A DNA stretch of 53,413 bases from Cyanobium sp. FGCU52. GTDB taxonomy: Bacteria > Cyanobacteriota > Cyanobacteriia > PCC-6307 > Cyanobiaceae. Under the pieces are notes generated by a model, which saw nothing but the letters and a program-made list of their open reading frames with translations, ran no database searches and was not told where the DNA came from. Each line of letters opens with the position of its first letter. Position 1 is the stretch's first letter. The stretch covers positions 1 through 53,413 of the forward strand of contig JANWUS010000080.1 of assembly GCA_024958715.1 (NCBI GenBank), given 5' to 3'. Below are positions 9,138 through 18,165 of this stretch, piece by piece. The translations under genes and the position numbers were made by a program.

Positions 9138-12100
9138 GGGCCCGTCCCGCCGGAGCGGGAGGTGCGGATCTCGGCCTTCTGCACCTCGTTCATCAGGCGG
9201 GTGGCGGCCTCCTCGAAGGGGCCGCTCAGCAGGTCCTCCACCGGCAGATCGGCACCGAAGCAAAGCGCCATCACCGCCTCTTCCCGCTCTGCGGGAACCT
9301 TGTCCGCCCCCTCCCAGACGCTGCGGGCAGCCTCGATGCCCGACCCCGGCTGCTTGCGCTCCGCCTTCAGCCAGGCCCAGCCGGTGGCGGGGGGCACGGG
9401 CCAGCAGGCCGACCGCCACTCGGCCCTGAGGGTCAGCCACGCGTCGAGCAGGCCGGCGGCGGTCTGCCGGTCCGGGGAGGCCAGGGTGAAGCCGGGCTTG
9501 AACCGTTCGCCGTCGCGGACCACCAGCACCCCCCGGGCCGGGGCGTCGTCCTCGGCCGGGGTCTCGACGACCGCCAGCAGCAGGGCCAGCCAGAGCTCCA
9601 GGCGCTGCGGGGCCCTCTCCCGGCCGACGTGCACCAGCACCACCGAATCCCCGCGGCGCTCGGGCGCCCCACCCTGGGAACCCCAAGGGAGTGGGGGGAG
9701 GTGCCGGGCCGGGCCGAGGGACTCGAGCACCTTGTGCATGGTGCTCCAACGCGTGTTCAGGAGCCGGGCCTCCAGCTCGGCGGCGGTGCCCGGCGGCAGC
9801 ACCCCACGCCCCCGACTCTCCTCGCACCAGTCGGGCGGTGGGGGCGCGGCGGCATCCAGCGACGACGCGGACTCCAGCAAGGCCCGGCGCAGCAGGGACA
9901 CCCGCTCCCTCTCTCCGAGTTCGAGCGGCTCCAGATCGGCCACGATGGTGTCCCACTCGCCGGGTCGCAGCCCCAGATCCCGCAGCCACTGCTTCTGGGG
10001 GGCGATCAGCCAGCTGCGCAGGTCGGTGAAGGGTTCGGCCCGATCCACGTCCGCCGCGCCCACCGACGCAGGCGCCGGCGTGCGCGCCAGCCCCAGGGAG
10101 GGCGGCGGCAGCTCACCGTCCAGCAACCGTCGGGTGGCCAGCAGGCGCCGGTCGCAGCTGGCCGGCGGGCGGCCGTCTTCGGGCAGGAAATTGGCCGGCG
10201 CCAGGGGGCTGGCGGCATGGCGCCGCACCAGCGGACCGGCGCCGGGACCGAGGCGCTGCTCGAGCCACTGCAGCCACTGGCGCACGGGCGCGGCCGGCGG
10301 CAGCTCCTCCCCCTTGCGGTCCTCGCGGCAGCTCCAGGTGATCAGCAGGTGGTCGCGGGCGGACAGCAGGGCCTCCAGCAGGGCGTAGCGGTCCTGATCG
10401 GCGGGATGGGGATCCCCCAGCCGCCGCTCCTGTTCCATCCGGTGGAAACCCGGACGCGGCCGCTGACGGGGGAAGTGGCCGGCATCGAGGCCCATCAGCA
10501 CGATCACCCGATGGGGGATGGCGCGCATCGGCTCCAGGGCACTCACGGTGAGGGCGCCGCTGCGGTGGCCGAAGCGACCGCTGTCGACGGAGAGGCCCTC
10601 GTCGAGCACCGCCGCCAGCACCGGGGCCTCCAGCAGCCGGGTCTCCTCCGGTCCAGCGGCCTCGAAGCTGGCGGCCAGAGCCCGGCGGATCGGCGCCAGC
10701 TCCCAGGCGGCGTCGCCGCCGTCGCCGAACAGGTCGTCGAGCAGCTCCGCCAGCAGCGGCTCCCAGGCCGGGCAGGGCCGGGGGCGGCGCAGCTCCTGCA
10801 GCCAGTGCCGCAGGCGCAGCAGCAGCTGGAGCCAGCGGCCCAGCAGGTCGAGGTCGGCCGGCGGCGGGAACGGAGCGGTATCCGAGGGGGCCAGACCGGG
10901 CCGGTCGGGCAGCACCAGCCCCAGCAGCAGGCGGTCGATCGCCCAGACGAGGCTGTGGGTGGGTTCGCCGCCCCGCTCCGCGCCATCGAGGCCCCAGCGG
11001 AAGCCGCACTCCTGGAGCCAGGGATTCAGCCGGCCGGCCTCCTCCGCCGACAGGCCGAAGCGCTGCTGCAGGGGCCGGCACTCCAGCAGGGCCTCAAGGG
11101 CGGAGGCCGTCAGGCGCTCGCCGCCCAGCCGCAGCAGGGCCAGGAGGGTGCGGCCGATGCCGGCCTGGTTCTGCTGGCTGCGGTCGGTGAGCCGCCAGGG
11201 CAGCTCCACGCCGGTGGCGCCGGCATCGCCGAACACCGCCGCCACCAGCGGCGCGAACCGCTCCACGTCCGGGGTCATCACCAGCAGGTGGCGCGGTTCG
11301 AGGCTGTCATCGGCTGCCAGCAGCTGCAGCAGCCGGTCGCGCACGATCTGCACCTGGCGCAGATCGCCGGGGCAGGCATGGAATTCGAGCGAGTCGTCTG
11401 CCGCCGCCCACTCCAGCGGTTCGTCGCTCCGGGCCTCCAGGAGCTGCTGCTGCAGCTGGGCCAGCAGCGGTGGCGGTGTCCCGGGGGCACGCCGGCGGGC
11501 CACGTCGGCCGGCAGGAAGAACAGATCGCCCTCCCGGGCGGTGCCGAGCTGGGCGTCGCCATCCCCCTCCAGCAGCTGCTGGAACTCGCCGCCGAGCCGC
11601 CCGAAGCGGGCGTCGAGCCCCGGGGCTTCCAGCAGCCAGTCGGCATCGAAGGGCAGCTCCAGCGCCAGGGCGTCGCTCAGGCGACGGCGGCGGTCCTCGC
11701 AGCGCTGCCAGAGGTCGCGGCAGGGGGTGAGCAGGTGCAGGTCGATGCGCATCCGGCCGCTGAGGGCCTGGAGCAGCTGCACCTGCACGGGCGCGAGGCT
11801 GCTGAGGCCGAACAGCCGCAGGTGGCCGCCGTCGATCCCGGGGAGCGGGTCCGGATCCCGCAGGCGCTGGATGGCCCGCGCCACCCTCAGCCCGAAGGGA
11901 TCCCGCTCCAGCCGCCGGCGCAGGGCGGCATACAGCCGCGGCTGCCAGCGCTGGCCGTCGGGCAGGGGCCGGCCCCGCTCATCGCAGCACTCCCCGGACT
12001 CCCAGGCCTGCAGCAGGGCGGGGCGGTAAAGGCCGTAGTCGTCGAAGGCATCGGCGATGGCGCGGCCCAGCTGCCAGCCGGCGAGCTCCAGCCGCCGCTC

Positions 12101-12478
12101 CAGGTCGCGCTCCCCCAGCCAGGTCCGCAGCGGTGCACCGTCGGGCTGGGCCGCCAGCTCGGGCAGCAGGCGCAGCACCGCCCACACCAGCTGCCCGGCC
12201 CGCCAGGGATCCTCGGCGCCGCTCCCGCCTTCGCCGGCGGGCTCCGCCAGCACCCTATCCACCAGGGAGCGCAGCAGGCTGCCCGGGAAGGGGAAGCGCA
12301 GGTTGGCGGCCACCCCGCCCAGGTGCAGCGCCAGCTGCTCACCCAGCCAGCGGCTGGTGGGCCAGGTGTTGACCACCACCGCCACCTGCTCGAACGGCCC
12401 GGGGGGAGTCAGCTTCAGCTCGGCCGCCAGCACCCGGGCCAGCAGTTCCGCCCGGTTGCTCCGGTAGACCGTCAGCAC
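9134..12478 (-). CDS. recC: Exodeoxyribonuclease V gamma subunit RecC
   Basis: 1114 residues from a GTG at 12478, giving VLTVYRSNRAELLARVLA, the usual RecC opening. An in-frame ATG further up at 12565 would add 29 Arg/Pro-rich residues overlapping the neighbouring gene and is less likely. Typical RecC segments include AVVVNTWPTSRWLGEQLALHLG near the N-terminus, HLLVMTPDVERFAPLVAAVF, and IVLMGLDAGHFPRQRPRPGF. RecC is the Chi-scanning, catalytically dead scaffold of RecBCD. It is first in the recC-recB-recD operon, with a 4-bp stop/start overlap with recB. Confidence 0.95.
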   Translation of the reverse strand: MLTVYRSNRAELLARVLAAELKLTPPGPFEQVAVVVNTWPTSRWLGEQLALHLGGVAANLRFPFPGSLLRSLVDRVLAEPAGEGGSGAEDPWRAGQLVWAVLRLLPELAAQPDGAPLRTWLGERDLERRLELAGWQLGRAIADAFDDYGLYRPALLQAWESGECCDERGRPLPDGQRWQPRLYAALRRRLERDPFGLRVARAIQRLRDPDPLPGIDGGHLRLFGLSSLAPVQVQLLQALSGRMRIDLHLLTPCRDLWQRCEDRRRRLSDALALELPFDADWLLEAPGLDARFGRLGGEFQQLLEGDGDAQLGTAREGDLFFLPADVARRRAPGTPPPLLAQLQQQLLEARSDEPLEWAAADDSLEFHACPGDLRQVQIVRDRLLQLLAADDSLEPRHLLVMTPDVERFAPLVAAVFGDAGATGVELPWRLTDRSQQNQAGIGRTLLALLRLGGERLTASALEALLECRPLQQRFGLSAEEAGRLNPWLQECGFRWGLDGAERGGEPTHSLVWAIDRLLLGLVLPDRPGLAPSDTAPFPPPADLDLLGRWLQLLLRLRHWLQELRRPRPCPAWEPLLAELLDDLFGDGGDAAWELAPIRRALAASFEAAGPEETRLLEAPVLAAVLDEGLSVDSGRFGHRSGALTVSALEPMRAIPHRVIVLMGLDAGHFPRQRPRPGFHRMEQERRLGDPHPADQDRYALLEALLSARDHLLITWSCREDRKGEELPPAAPVRQWLQWLEQRLGPGAGPLVRRHAASPLAPANFLPEDGRPPASCDRRLLATRRLLDGELPPPSLGLARTPAPASVGAADVDRAEPFTDLRSWLIAPQKQWLRDLGLRPGEWDTIVADLEPLELGERERVSLLRRALLESASSLDAAAPPPPDWCEESRGRGVLPPGTAAELEARLLNTRWSTMHKVLESLGPARHLPPLPWGSQGGAPERRGDSVVLVHVGRERAPQRLELWLALLLAVVETPAEDDAPARGVLVVRDGERFKPGFTLASPDRQTAAGLLDAWLTLRAEWRSACWPVPPATGWAWLKAERKQPGSGIEAARSVWEGADKVPAEREEAVMALCFGADLPVEDLLSGPFEEAATRLMNEVQKAEIRTSRSGGTGP

Positions 12479-12497
12479 CGCCCGGCTCCGGCAGCGC

Positions 12498-13199
12498 TCA
12501 CGCCGACAGGGATCCGGCCTCCAGGTCGGCGTCGCGCCGCTCCACCGGACGGTGCGTGAGTTCACCGATGCCGTGGCGGCCCTGCACCGAGCGGATGGCG
12601 CCGGTTTCGGGGCAGTAGGCGGTGAGCTGGCCGCCGTAGCAGGCGCCGGTATCGATCAGCACCACATGGCCGAGCTTGCGCACGCAGGCACCTGGCGTGT
12701 GCCCCACGATCACATCGCCGTAGCGGCCGTCGTAGGCCTGCCAGAAGGCCATGCGGACCCTGAGATGGGGCTCCCAGCTGACAGGGTCGAAGCCGGCGTG
12801 GGTGGCCGCCCAGCCCTGGCCCCAGTACACCAGCGGCAGTTGCTCCAGACGCTCCAGCCAGCGGCTGCAGCGCAGATGACCCAGCTGGCGGTAGGTGTCG
12901 CAGCCGGCCAGACGGGGATGGGAGGGCGTGCCCCGCAGAGCATCCACCAGATCCCGCTCGTGATTGCCCATCAGCCACACGCCGCGGCCGGAGGCCACCA
13001 GGTCCCAGGCCAGTTCCATCGCCCCGAGGATGTCCGGGCCGCGGTTGATCACATCGCCGCAGAACACCAGGCGGTCGTGGGGAGGAAGCTCATCCACCAG
13101 CCGCCGCAGGGCCTCGGCGCAGCCATGCACGTCGCCGATGACCCAGTGGTTCGCCGCTCTGCGCACGGGGCGCCGGGCAATGCGGGCGGGGGGAGTCAT
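12498..13199 (-). CDS. PPP-family metallophosphatase (serine/threonine phosphatase or ApaH-like)
   Basis: 233 residues with the PPP metal-binding signature in order: GDVHG at 22-26, GDVINRGPD around 48-56, and GNHERDLV around 78-85, then VGHTPG downstream (His ligand). This fold covers bacterial PrpA/PrpB-like protein phosphatases and diadenosine tetraphosphatases, and I cannot decide between them. It is on the same strand as recC, 19 bp upstream of its GTG, so it may be the first gene of that transcription unit. The start at 13199 gives a basic N-terminal tail that may be trimmed. Confidence 0.85.
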   Translation of the reverse strand: MTPPARIARRPVRRAANHWVIGDVHGCAEALRRLVDELPPHDRLVFCGDVINRGPDILGAMELAWDLVASGRGVWLMGNHERDLVDALRGTPSHPRLAGCDTYRQLGHLRCSRWLERLEQLPLVYWGQGWAATHAGFDPVSWEPHLRVRMAFWQAYDGRYGDVIVGHTPGACVRKLGHVVLIDTGACYGGQLTAYCPETGAIRSVQGRHGIGELTHRPVERRDADLEAGSLSA

Positions 13200-13296
13200 C
13201 AGACAGAAGCGTCATCACCAGTCTTGCCCCCAGCCCCCACCTCTGTCAGCCCCCCGCCGCCGCTGATACCGTTCCGCCACTGCGGGACCGGGCGCC

Positions 13297-13662
13297 ATGG
13301 CCGAGGGGATCGATCCGAAGACCCTGCCGGTGTCCCAGCGCATCGCCCTGCTGGTGAAGGCTCTGAACGGGGCGAAGCGCACCAACGAGGCCCTGGCGCG
13401 CTGCTCCGACGGCGAGGCCATGCTCGATGTGCTGCTGGACGCCTCCAGCCGGCTCGGCCTGGGGCTCACCCGCGAGGACCTCACCCGCACGCCACCGATC
13501 CGCGACTGGATCTGGTGGAAGAACAAGGAGGCGCTGCTCACCATCGGCGACAACAAGCCCCGCTACCAGCAGGACGGCCAGCAGGGCCGGCCCACCGCTG
13601 CCGGCGACGCCAAGGCCGACGGGGAGGAGAAACCCCGCCGCCGCTTCCTCGGCCTCTTCTGA
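13297..13662 (+). CDS. Conserved cyanobacterial protein, 121 aa, function unknown
   Basis: Starts MAEGIDPKTLPVSQRIALLVKALNGAKRTNEALARCSDG. The middle (MLDVLLDASSRLGLGLTRED followed by RDWIWWKNKEALLTIGD) is well ordered. The last ~40 residues are a charged, probably disordered tail ending RRRFLGLF. The first part loosely resembles Nif11-like leader-type helices (small helical domains in cyanobacteria) but lacks a Gly-Gly processing site, so I do not assign it. Genes on both sides face other directions, so it is probably monocistronic. Confidence 0.7.
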   Translation: MAEGIDPKTLPVSQRIALLVKALNGAKRTNEALARCSDGEAMLDVLLDASSRLGLGLTREDLTRTPPIRDWIWWKNKEALLTIGDNKPRYQQDGQQGRPTAAGDAKADGEEKPRRRFLGLF

Positions 13663-13676
13663 AGGCGCACCCGGCC

Positions 13677-13997
13677 TCAGGCCAGGCTGGCGAGGGGATC
13701 GGGGATGGCGGCGCTGGGAGCCTCGAAGGCGCCCCGGGCCACGAACTCCAGGCGCAGCTTCAGGAAGGTGATGAACTTCTCGTCGGTGGAGATCACGGCC
13801 GCCGCCGGACGCGGCACCGCCCTGGCCACGGCCGCCAGTTCGGGGCTTTCGAGGAAGGCGGGGCGCCGCACCAGCCAGAAGTCGATCTCCTTGCCCTTCT
13901 CGCCGTAGTTGGCCACCCGCTCGCGCAGCACCTCGTCGAGGGGCTCCTCCACGGTGAGGAAGGCCTCGCTGGCGGCGACGAAGTGGTAGGTGGTCAT
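13677..13997 (-). CDS. ycf54: Ycf54: MgPME cyclase-associated assembly factor
   Basis: 106 residues beginning [20 protein letters not shown] and ending with the family's typical IPDPLASLA. The pattern [18 protein letters not shown], then [21 protein letters not shown], identifies the Ycf54 (DUF2488) family. Ycf54 is needed for accumulation and activity of the aerobic Mg-protoporphyrin IX monomethyl ester cyclase, which forms ring E of chlorophyll. The start codon overlaps the pdxJ stop by 4 bp (ATGA), so it is translated with pdxJ. Length is as expected. Confidence 0.92.
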   Translation of the reverse strand: MTTYHFVAASEAFLTVEEPLDEVLRERVANYGEKGKEIDFWLVRRPAFLESPELAAVARAVPRPAAAVISTDEKFITFLKLRLEFVARGAFEAPSAAIPDPLASLA

Positions 13998-14743
13998 GGC
14001 TGGCGGCTGCCGAACAGGGGATCGCGCCGTGGATTCTGAATCAGGGCCTTCATCTCCCTCACCGCCTCCTGCAGACCCACCGCCAGGGCGCGGGCCACGA
14101 TCGTGTGGCCGATGTTCAGCTCCTCCATCCCCTCGATCGCCGCGATCGGCTCGACGTTGCGGTAGGTGAGACCGTGGCCGGCGTTCACCCGCAGATCAAG
14201 GGAGCCGGCGATGGCCGCGGCCTCGGTGAGGCGCGCCAGTTCGCGGTGCTGGCCGCTCCAGTCGGCCTCGGCGTAGGCACCGGTGTGCAGCTCCACCCAG
14301 CGGGCGCCGGTGGAGGCGCAGGCATCCAGCTGGCGGCTGTCGGGATCCACGAACAGGCTCACGCCGATGTCCGCGCGCTGGAGCCGCTCGACCATCCCGC
14401 CGAGGACTTCCACCTGGGAGGCCACATCCAATCCCCCCTCGGTGGTCACCTCCTCGCGCCGCTCCGGCACCAGCGTCACCATGTCGGGCCGGATGCGCAG
14501 GGCGATGGCCTCCATCGCCGCGGTGGCGGCCATCTCCAGGTTGAGGCGGCTGCGCACGGTGTGGCGCAGCAGTTCCACGTCCCGGTCCTGGATGTGGCGG
14601 CGGTCCTCCCGCAGGTGCACGGTGATGCCGTCGGCGCCGCCCAGTTCCGCCAGCAGGGCGTAGGTGACGGGATCGGGCTCGGTGGTGCGCCGGGCCTGGC
14701 GCACATTGGCGATGTGGTCGATGTTGACGCCGAGGCTGGCCAT
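13994..14743 (-). CDS. pdxJ: Pyridoxine 5'-phosphate synthase PdxJ
   Basis: 249 residues starting [18 protein letters not shown], with the PdxJ signatures [32 protein letters not shown] (containing the conserved EVTTEGG) and HTGAYAEA. The enzyme condenses 1-deoxy-D-xylulose 5-phosphate with aminoacetone phosphate to make pyridoxine 5'-phosphate (DXP-dependent B6 synthesis). The C-terminal [25 protein letters not shown]-type segment is intact. It is the upstream partner of ycf54 with a 4-bp overlap. Confidence 0.97.
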   Translation of the reverse strand: MASLGVNIDHIANVRQARRTTEPDPVTYALLAELGGADGITVHLREDRRHIQDRDVELLRHTVRSRLNLEMAATAAMEAIALRIRPDMVTLVPERREEVTTEGGLDVASQVEVLGGMVERLQRADIGVSLFVDPDSRQLDACASTGARWVELHTGAYAEADWSGQHRELARLTEAAAIAGSLDLRVNAGHGLTYRNVEPIAAIEGMEELNIGHTIVARALAVGLQEAVREMKALIQNPRRDPLFGSRQP

Positions 14744-14856
14744 GGAGCGGGACGCCGGGGGGGCGGGACTGGTACGGACCGTATCCGGCGCCGGACCCCG
14801 GGGGCCGCAGGCGCAACCGGCCTCCCGCCACGGGGGCTCAGCGCCGGAACGTTCCT

Positions 14857-15657
14857 ATGTTGGAAAAGTGCGTTACCACGGGTCCGGTGGTCTTGGCGTC
14901 CCAGGAGGGCAGGGCGATCCACGACGCCCCGGCGGCGGCCGGCCCGGCTGCGCCGCGCGACTCCTGCCCGCTGCTGGAGCGGGAGAACGGCCTGTGCAAC
15001 GGCATCAGCCCCTGGCTGTCGCCCCTGGCGATGGTCGTCACCCAGGACCTCACCCTGCCGGCGTTCTTCGGCCGGGTGCGGGTGCTGGGCCGGGAGCATC
15101 TCCCCCGGGTGGGTCCGGTGCTGCTGGCGCCCACCCACCGGGCCCGCTGGGATGCCCTGCTGCTGCCCCACGCCGCCGGTCGGCGCGTCACCGGGCGCGA
15201 CTGCCGCTTCATGGTCACCGTCGACGAGATGAAGGGGCTGCAGGGCTGGTTCCTGCACCGGCTGGGCTGCTTCCCGGTGGATCAGGGACGCCCCACCCTG
15301 GCGAGCCTGCGCTATGCCGTGGATCTGCTCGCCTCCGGCCAGCAGCTGGTGGTGTTCCCCGAGGGCCGCATCCGCCGCGACGACGGACCGATCCGCCTGC
15401 ATCAGGGTCTGGCGCGCCTGGCCCTGCTGACCGCCGGCCAGGGGGTCAATGTCCCCGTGCTGCCGGTGGGCATCGCCTACAGCCATCCGCTGCCCCGCCC
15501 CGGGGAAGCCGCCGCCGTGTGCTTCGGTGAACCGCTGCGGCCGGAAGGTCAGGGCCGGGATGCCGCCCGGGCGTTGAATGAGCGGCTGGCGGCCGCGATG
15601 CAGTCGGCCGAGCAAGCGGCCCGCCTGGCGATCGGCCGGCCGCCGCAGTCCCCGTAG
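14857..15657 (+). CDS. plsC: 1-acyl-sn-glycerol-3-phosphate acyltransferase (PlsC-like)
   Basis: 266 residues. The catalytic H-x4-D motif appears as THRARWD, and the substrate-binding block is VVFPEGRIRRDDGP. These are the lysophosphatidate acyltransferase motifs I and III. The first ~55 residues are a variable N-terminal extension. The translation start is uncertain: 14857 is the first ATG, but others downstream are possible. The role is the second acylation of glycerol-3-phosphate in membrane lipid synthesis. The usual NHxSxxD is altered to THRARWD, with His and Asp kept. Confidence 0.88.
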   Translation: MLEKCVTTGPVVLASQEGRAIHDAPAAAGPAAPRDSCPLLERENGLCNGISPWLSPLAMVVTQDLTLPAFFGRVRVLGREHLPRVGPVLLAPTHRARWDALLLPHAAGRRVTGRDCRFMVTVDEMKGLQGWFLHRLGCFPVDQGRPTLASLRYAVDLLASGQQLVVFPEGRIRRDDGPIRLHQGLARLALLTAGQGVNVPVLPVGIAYSHPLPRPGEAAAVCFGEPLRPEGQGRDAARALNERLAAAMQSAEQAARLAIGRPPQSP

Positions 15658-15684
15658 AGTCCGGTCTGCTGCTCCGGCGCCGAC

Positions 15685-16248
15685 GTGATCAGGCCCACCG
15701 TCCCCCCAGCTCTGCTCCGGCCGCTTGGTTCCCTGCTGGGCTGTGTGCTGGCGGCCGGCAGCCTCGGCCTCCCGCTCACCATGCCCGCTGCCCATGCCCA
15801 GGCGGCGGAGCCGGAGCGGGCTCTGGCCACCCCCGGCAGCCCCTTCAACATCACCGCCGTTCAGTCGCTGCTGGCCCGCGGTGATGCGGCCGCCGCCGCC
15901 GGCAACCTCACCGAAGCCCGCCGCCTCTACGACCAGGCCCGTGACGCCAGCCGCAAGCTGCTGGGCTTCTACCGCGATCTGAGCGGCGCCTTCCGCGGCC
16001 TCGACGCCCGCATTCCCCGCGAGATGGATGAGAAGGGGCGCCAGACCCTGGATCTGCTGGTGGGGGCCAACATGCGGCTGGCGGCCCTGTTCCGTCGCCA
16101 GGGCCAGCCCGAGGTGGCGGTGCCGCTGCTGGTGGAGGTGGTCAAGACGATGACCCCCGCCAACGAGTCGGGCCAGAAGGCCTACCAGCAGCTGCTGGAG
16201 ATCGGCTTCGTCAGCACCCCCTATACCGCTCCGGGCGCGGGCAGCTGA
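15685..16248 (+). CDS. Secreted/lumenal conserved protein, 187 aa
   Basis: Begins with GTG at 15685. A clear signal peptide follows: [20 protein letters not shown], then [10 protein letters not shown] with an AxA-type cleavage site near residue 38. The mature part has two helix-rich repeats (ALATPGS..., [28 protein letters not shown]) of TPR-like flavour and ends [10 protein letters not shown]. Similar proteins are conserved in picocyanobacteria without a known function. Located in the periplasm or thylakoid lumen by inference. 27 bases separate it from plsC, so it may be co-transcribed. Confidence 0.72.
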   Translation: MIRPTVPPALLRPLGSLLGCVLAAGSLGLPLTMPAAHAQAAEPERALATPGSPFNITAVQSLLARGDAAAAAGNLTEARRLYDQARDASRKLLGFYRDLSGAFRGLDARIPREMDEKGRQTLDLLVGANMRLAALFRRQGQPEVAVPLLVEVVKTMTPANESGQKAYQQLLEIGFVSTPYTAPGAGS

Positions 16249-16303
16249 GCGACCCACCGCCCAGCTGCGCCCCCTAGATTCCCCCCGCCCGCCGTTCTCC
16301 CCG

Positions 16304-16537
16304 ATGGTTCACCCGGATCAGGTCAAGGCCGCCATCCGCCAGGCCCTGCCCGATGCCGAGGTCCAGGTGGAGGACCTCACCGGCGGCGGCGACCATCTGC
16401 AGGTGTCCGTGGTCTCCACGGCCTTCGCCGGCCTGCCGCGGGTGCGGCAGCACCAGCTGGTGTATGGCGCCCTGCGTGCCGAGCTGGCCAGCGAGGCGAT
16501 CCACGCCCTGGCCCTGCAGACCTCCGTTCCGACCTGA
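16304..16537 (+). CDS. bolA: BolA-family protein
   Basis: 77 residues starting [20 protein letters not shown], containing the Bol[13 protein letters not shown] block and the helix [14 protein letters not shown] with the invariant His. BolA proteins form [2Fe-2S]-bridged complexes with CGFS monothiol glutaredoxins. The next gene, 15 bp downstream on the same strand, is exactly such a glutaredoxin, which supports the call and suggests an operon for iron-sulphur or iron homeostasis. Confidence 0.92.
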   Translation: MVHPDQVKAAIRQALPDAEVQVEDLTGGGDHLQVSVVSTAFAGLPRVRQHQLVYGALRAELASEAIHALALQTSVPT

Positions 16538-16552
16538 CCGCCCCCTTCTTCC

Positions 16553-16876
16553 ATGGACGACCAACTTCGCCAGCGCATCGAGGGCCTGATCAACTCCAGC
16601 CCCGTGTACGTGTTCATGAAGGGCAACAAGCTGATGCCCCAGTGCGGCTTCTCCAACAACGTGGTGCAGATCCTGCACTCCCTGGCGGTTCCCTTCGAAA
16701 CCTTCGACGTGCTCTCCGACATGGAGGTCCGTCAGGGGATCAAGGAGTACTCCGACTGGCCCACGATTCCCCAGGTGTACGTGAACGGCGAATTCCTGGG
16801 CGGCTCCGACATCCTGATCGAGATGTACAACAGCGGCGAACTGCGCGAGAAGCTGGCCGTCGCCCTCGCCTCCTGA
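16553..16876 (+). CDS. grxD: Monothiol glutaredoxin, Grx4/GrxD type
   Basis: 107 residues with the monothiol active site CGFS (in [16 protein letters not shown]), the cis-Pro segment [19 protein letters not shown], and the GG-D glutathione site. Such proteins bind a glutathione-ligated [2Fe-2S] cluster and pass it to partners such as BolA, encoded immediately upstream. Length is standard for a single-domain family member. Confidence 0.96.
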   Translation: MDDQLRQRIEGLINSSPVYVFMKGNKLMPQCGFSNNVVQILHSLAVPFETFDVLSDMEVRQGIKEYSDWPTIPQVYVNGEFLGGSDILIEMYNSGELREKLAVALAS

Positions 16877-16936
16877 GTGACCCTCGCCTTCTGAGCGGCA
16901 CAGGGCGTCCCGGGTCGGTGTCCTGGGGCGCCGACC

Positions 16937-17203
16937 TCAGTTCCGCCCCGTCTCGAACAGGGTGCGGGGATCGCCGTCCGGCCCGACGAAGGCGGAAGGA
17001 TCCATGATCCAGCGGTCGATCAGCTCTTCGAGGCGCCGCTGGGAGTGGTGATCCAGCACCGACGTGCGGCGCAGCGCATGCAGGTAGCCGTCGGCGTAGA
17101 GCCTCAGCTCCGAGGGCGAGTGATGGCGGAGGGCCAGTTCCTGGCAGGCATCACAGAGGGACTGGAAATGCCGGATGGCGTCGGGATGCTGCAGCGCTGT
17201 CAT
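16937..17203 (-). CDS. Conserved cyanobacterial protein, DUF6761-like, 88 aa
   Basis: From the ATG at 17203 the protein starts MTALQHPDAIRHFQSLCDAC and contains HHSPSELRLYADGYLHALRR and RWIMDPSAFVGPDG. The open frame reaches 17359, but the extra N-terminus is Pro/Gly-rich and non-protein-like. I believe this is the family annotated as DUF6761 in cyanobacteria; that name is from memory and uncertain. It is soluble with no known function, and faces away from the response regulator gene. Confidence 0.7.
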   Translation of the reverse strand: MTALQHPDAIRHFQSLCDACQELALRHHSPSELRLYADGYLHALRRTSVLDHHSQRRLEELIDRWIMDPSAFVGPDGDPRTLFETGRN

Positions 17204-17385
17204 GGATGGGGCCGGCCCTGGGGACCATTGTGGCGCGCCGCCAGGATGTTGGGGGAAGGGGACGGTCGGCTGCCCGGCCCGGGGGGGGACGGTTTGAAAG
17301 GCATCGCCTGATACCCGATTTCCAGGGTCAGGCCCGTTAGGTTGTGCCTTCCAGTTCATGTTTCAACATCTCCGACGATCCGCGC

Positions 17386-18165
17386 ATGGCCCTTGAGAAG
17401 CCGATCGAGAACGGCGGCGGCCAGCCGCGAAGGGTCCTGGTGGTCGATCCCCACGCCACCCTGCGCACCGTTCTTGCCCAGAGGCTCCGTCAGGACGGCC
17501 ATCTGGCCGCGGCTGTGGCCACGGCGCGGGAAGGTCTGGAGATCTGCAGCGACCAGTCCCCCGATCTGCTGGTGAGCGCCGAGCTGCTGGAGGAAACCTC
17601 CGCCCTGCGGCTGGCGGCCCAGCTTCACTGCCCGGTGATGGTGCTCACGGCCCGCTCGGGCTCCGAGCCCGTGGTGTCCCTGCTCGATGCCGGCGCCGAC
17701 GACGTGCTGCGCAAACCGTTCGGGCTGGAGGAACTTGCGGCCCGCTGCCGCACCCTGCTGCGTCGCAGCGGCAGCGGGCTGCAGGAGCGGGTCTGCGTCG
17801 GCCCGCTGGAGGTGCATCTGCTGCTGCGGCAGGTGACCCTGCGCGACCAGCCCGTGGAGCTCAGCCCGCGGGAGTTCGCCCTGCTCTGCGCCCTGCTGAT
17901 GCCGCCCGGCGTGGTGCGCAGCCGCCAGGAACTGCTGCGGATGGCCTGGCCCCCGTTCAGCGGCGGCCCCCGTTCGGTGGACACCCAGGTGCTCACCCTG
18001 CGCCGCAAGCTCGAACAGGCCGGCCTGGGCGAAGGGGGCGGCATCGAGACCATGCGCCAGCAGGGCTACCGCTTCAGCCTCGACACCCTGCCCGAGGCCT
18101 CTGAGGAGGAAACCGGGGCAAGCATGCTGCTTCAGTCCCAGCCCCAGCCCAGCCGCGTCAACTGA
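17386..18165 (+). CDS. OmpR-family response regulator with a degenerate receiver domain
   Basis: 259 residues from the ATG at 17386; a GTG at 17344 would add 14 residues. Residues 16-125 are a receiver domain and about 135-240 a winged-helix DNA-binding domain (PLEVHLLLRQVTLRDQPVEL, then SPREFALLCALLM, then SVDTQVLTLRRKLE). The receiver keeps Thr88 (LTAR) and Lys110 (RKPF), but the phosphoacceptor position, 44 residues after Asp21, is Ala65 (LLVSAELL), and the second acidic residue is Pro22. It is therefore an atypical, phosphorylation-independent regulator of the NblR-like or pseudo-receiver kind. Its target is unknown. The 3' end overlaps the convergent membrane gene by 8 bp. Confidence 0.88.
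   Translation: MALEKPIENGGGQPRRVLVVDPHATLRTVLAQRLRQDGHLAAAVATAREGLEICSDQSPDLLVSAELLEETSALRLAAQLHCPVMVLTARSGSEPVVSLLDAGADDVLRKPFGLEELAARCRTLLRRSGSGLQERVCVGPLEVHLLLRQVTLRDQPVELSPREFALLCALLMPPGVVRSRQELLRMAWPPFSGGPRSVDTQVLTLRRKLEQAGLGEGGGIETMRQQGYRFSLDTLPEASEEETGASMLLQSQPQPSRVN

Noticed and set aside
9629-12559. A 976-aa plus-strand open frame over recC
   Set aside because: Antisense shadow of RecC, with no start signal and no domain.
16250-16262. GAGCGACCCA near 16252, partial match to the tRNA-Lys 3' end (possible att copy)
   Set aside because: Only 8-9 bases match, it lies left of the tRNA in core chromosome, and there is no T-arm sequence. Treated as chance.
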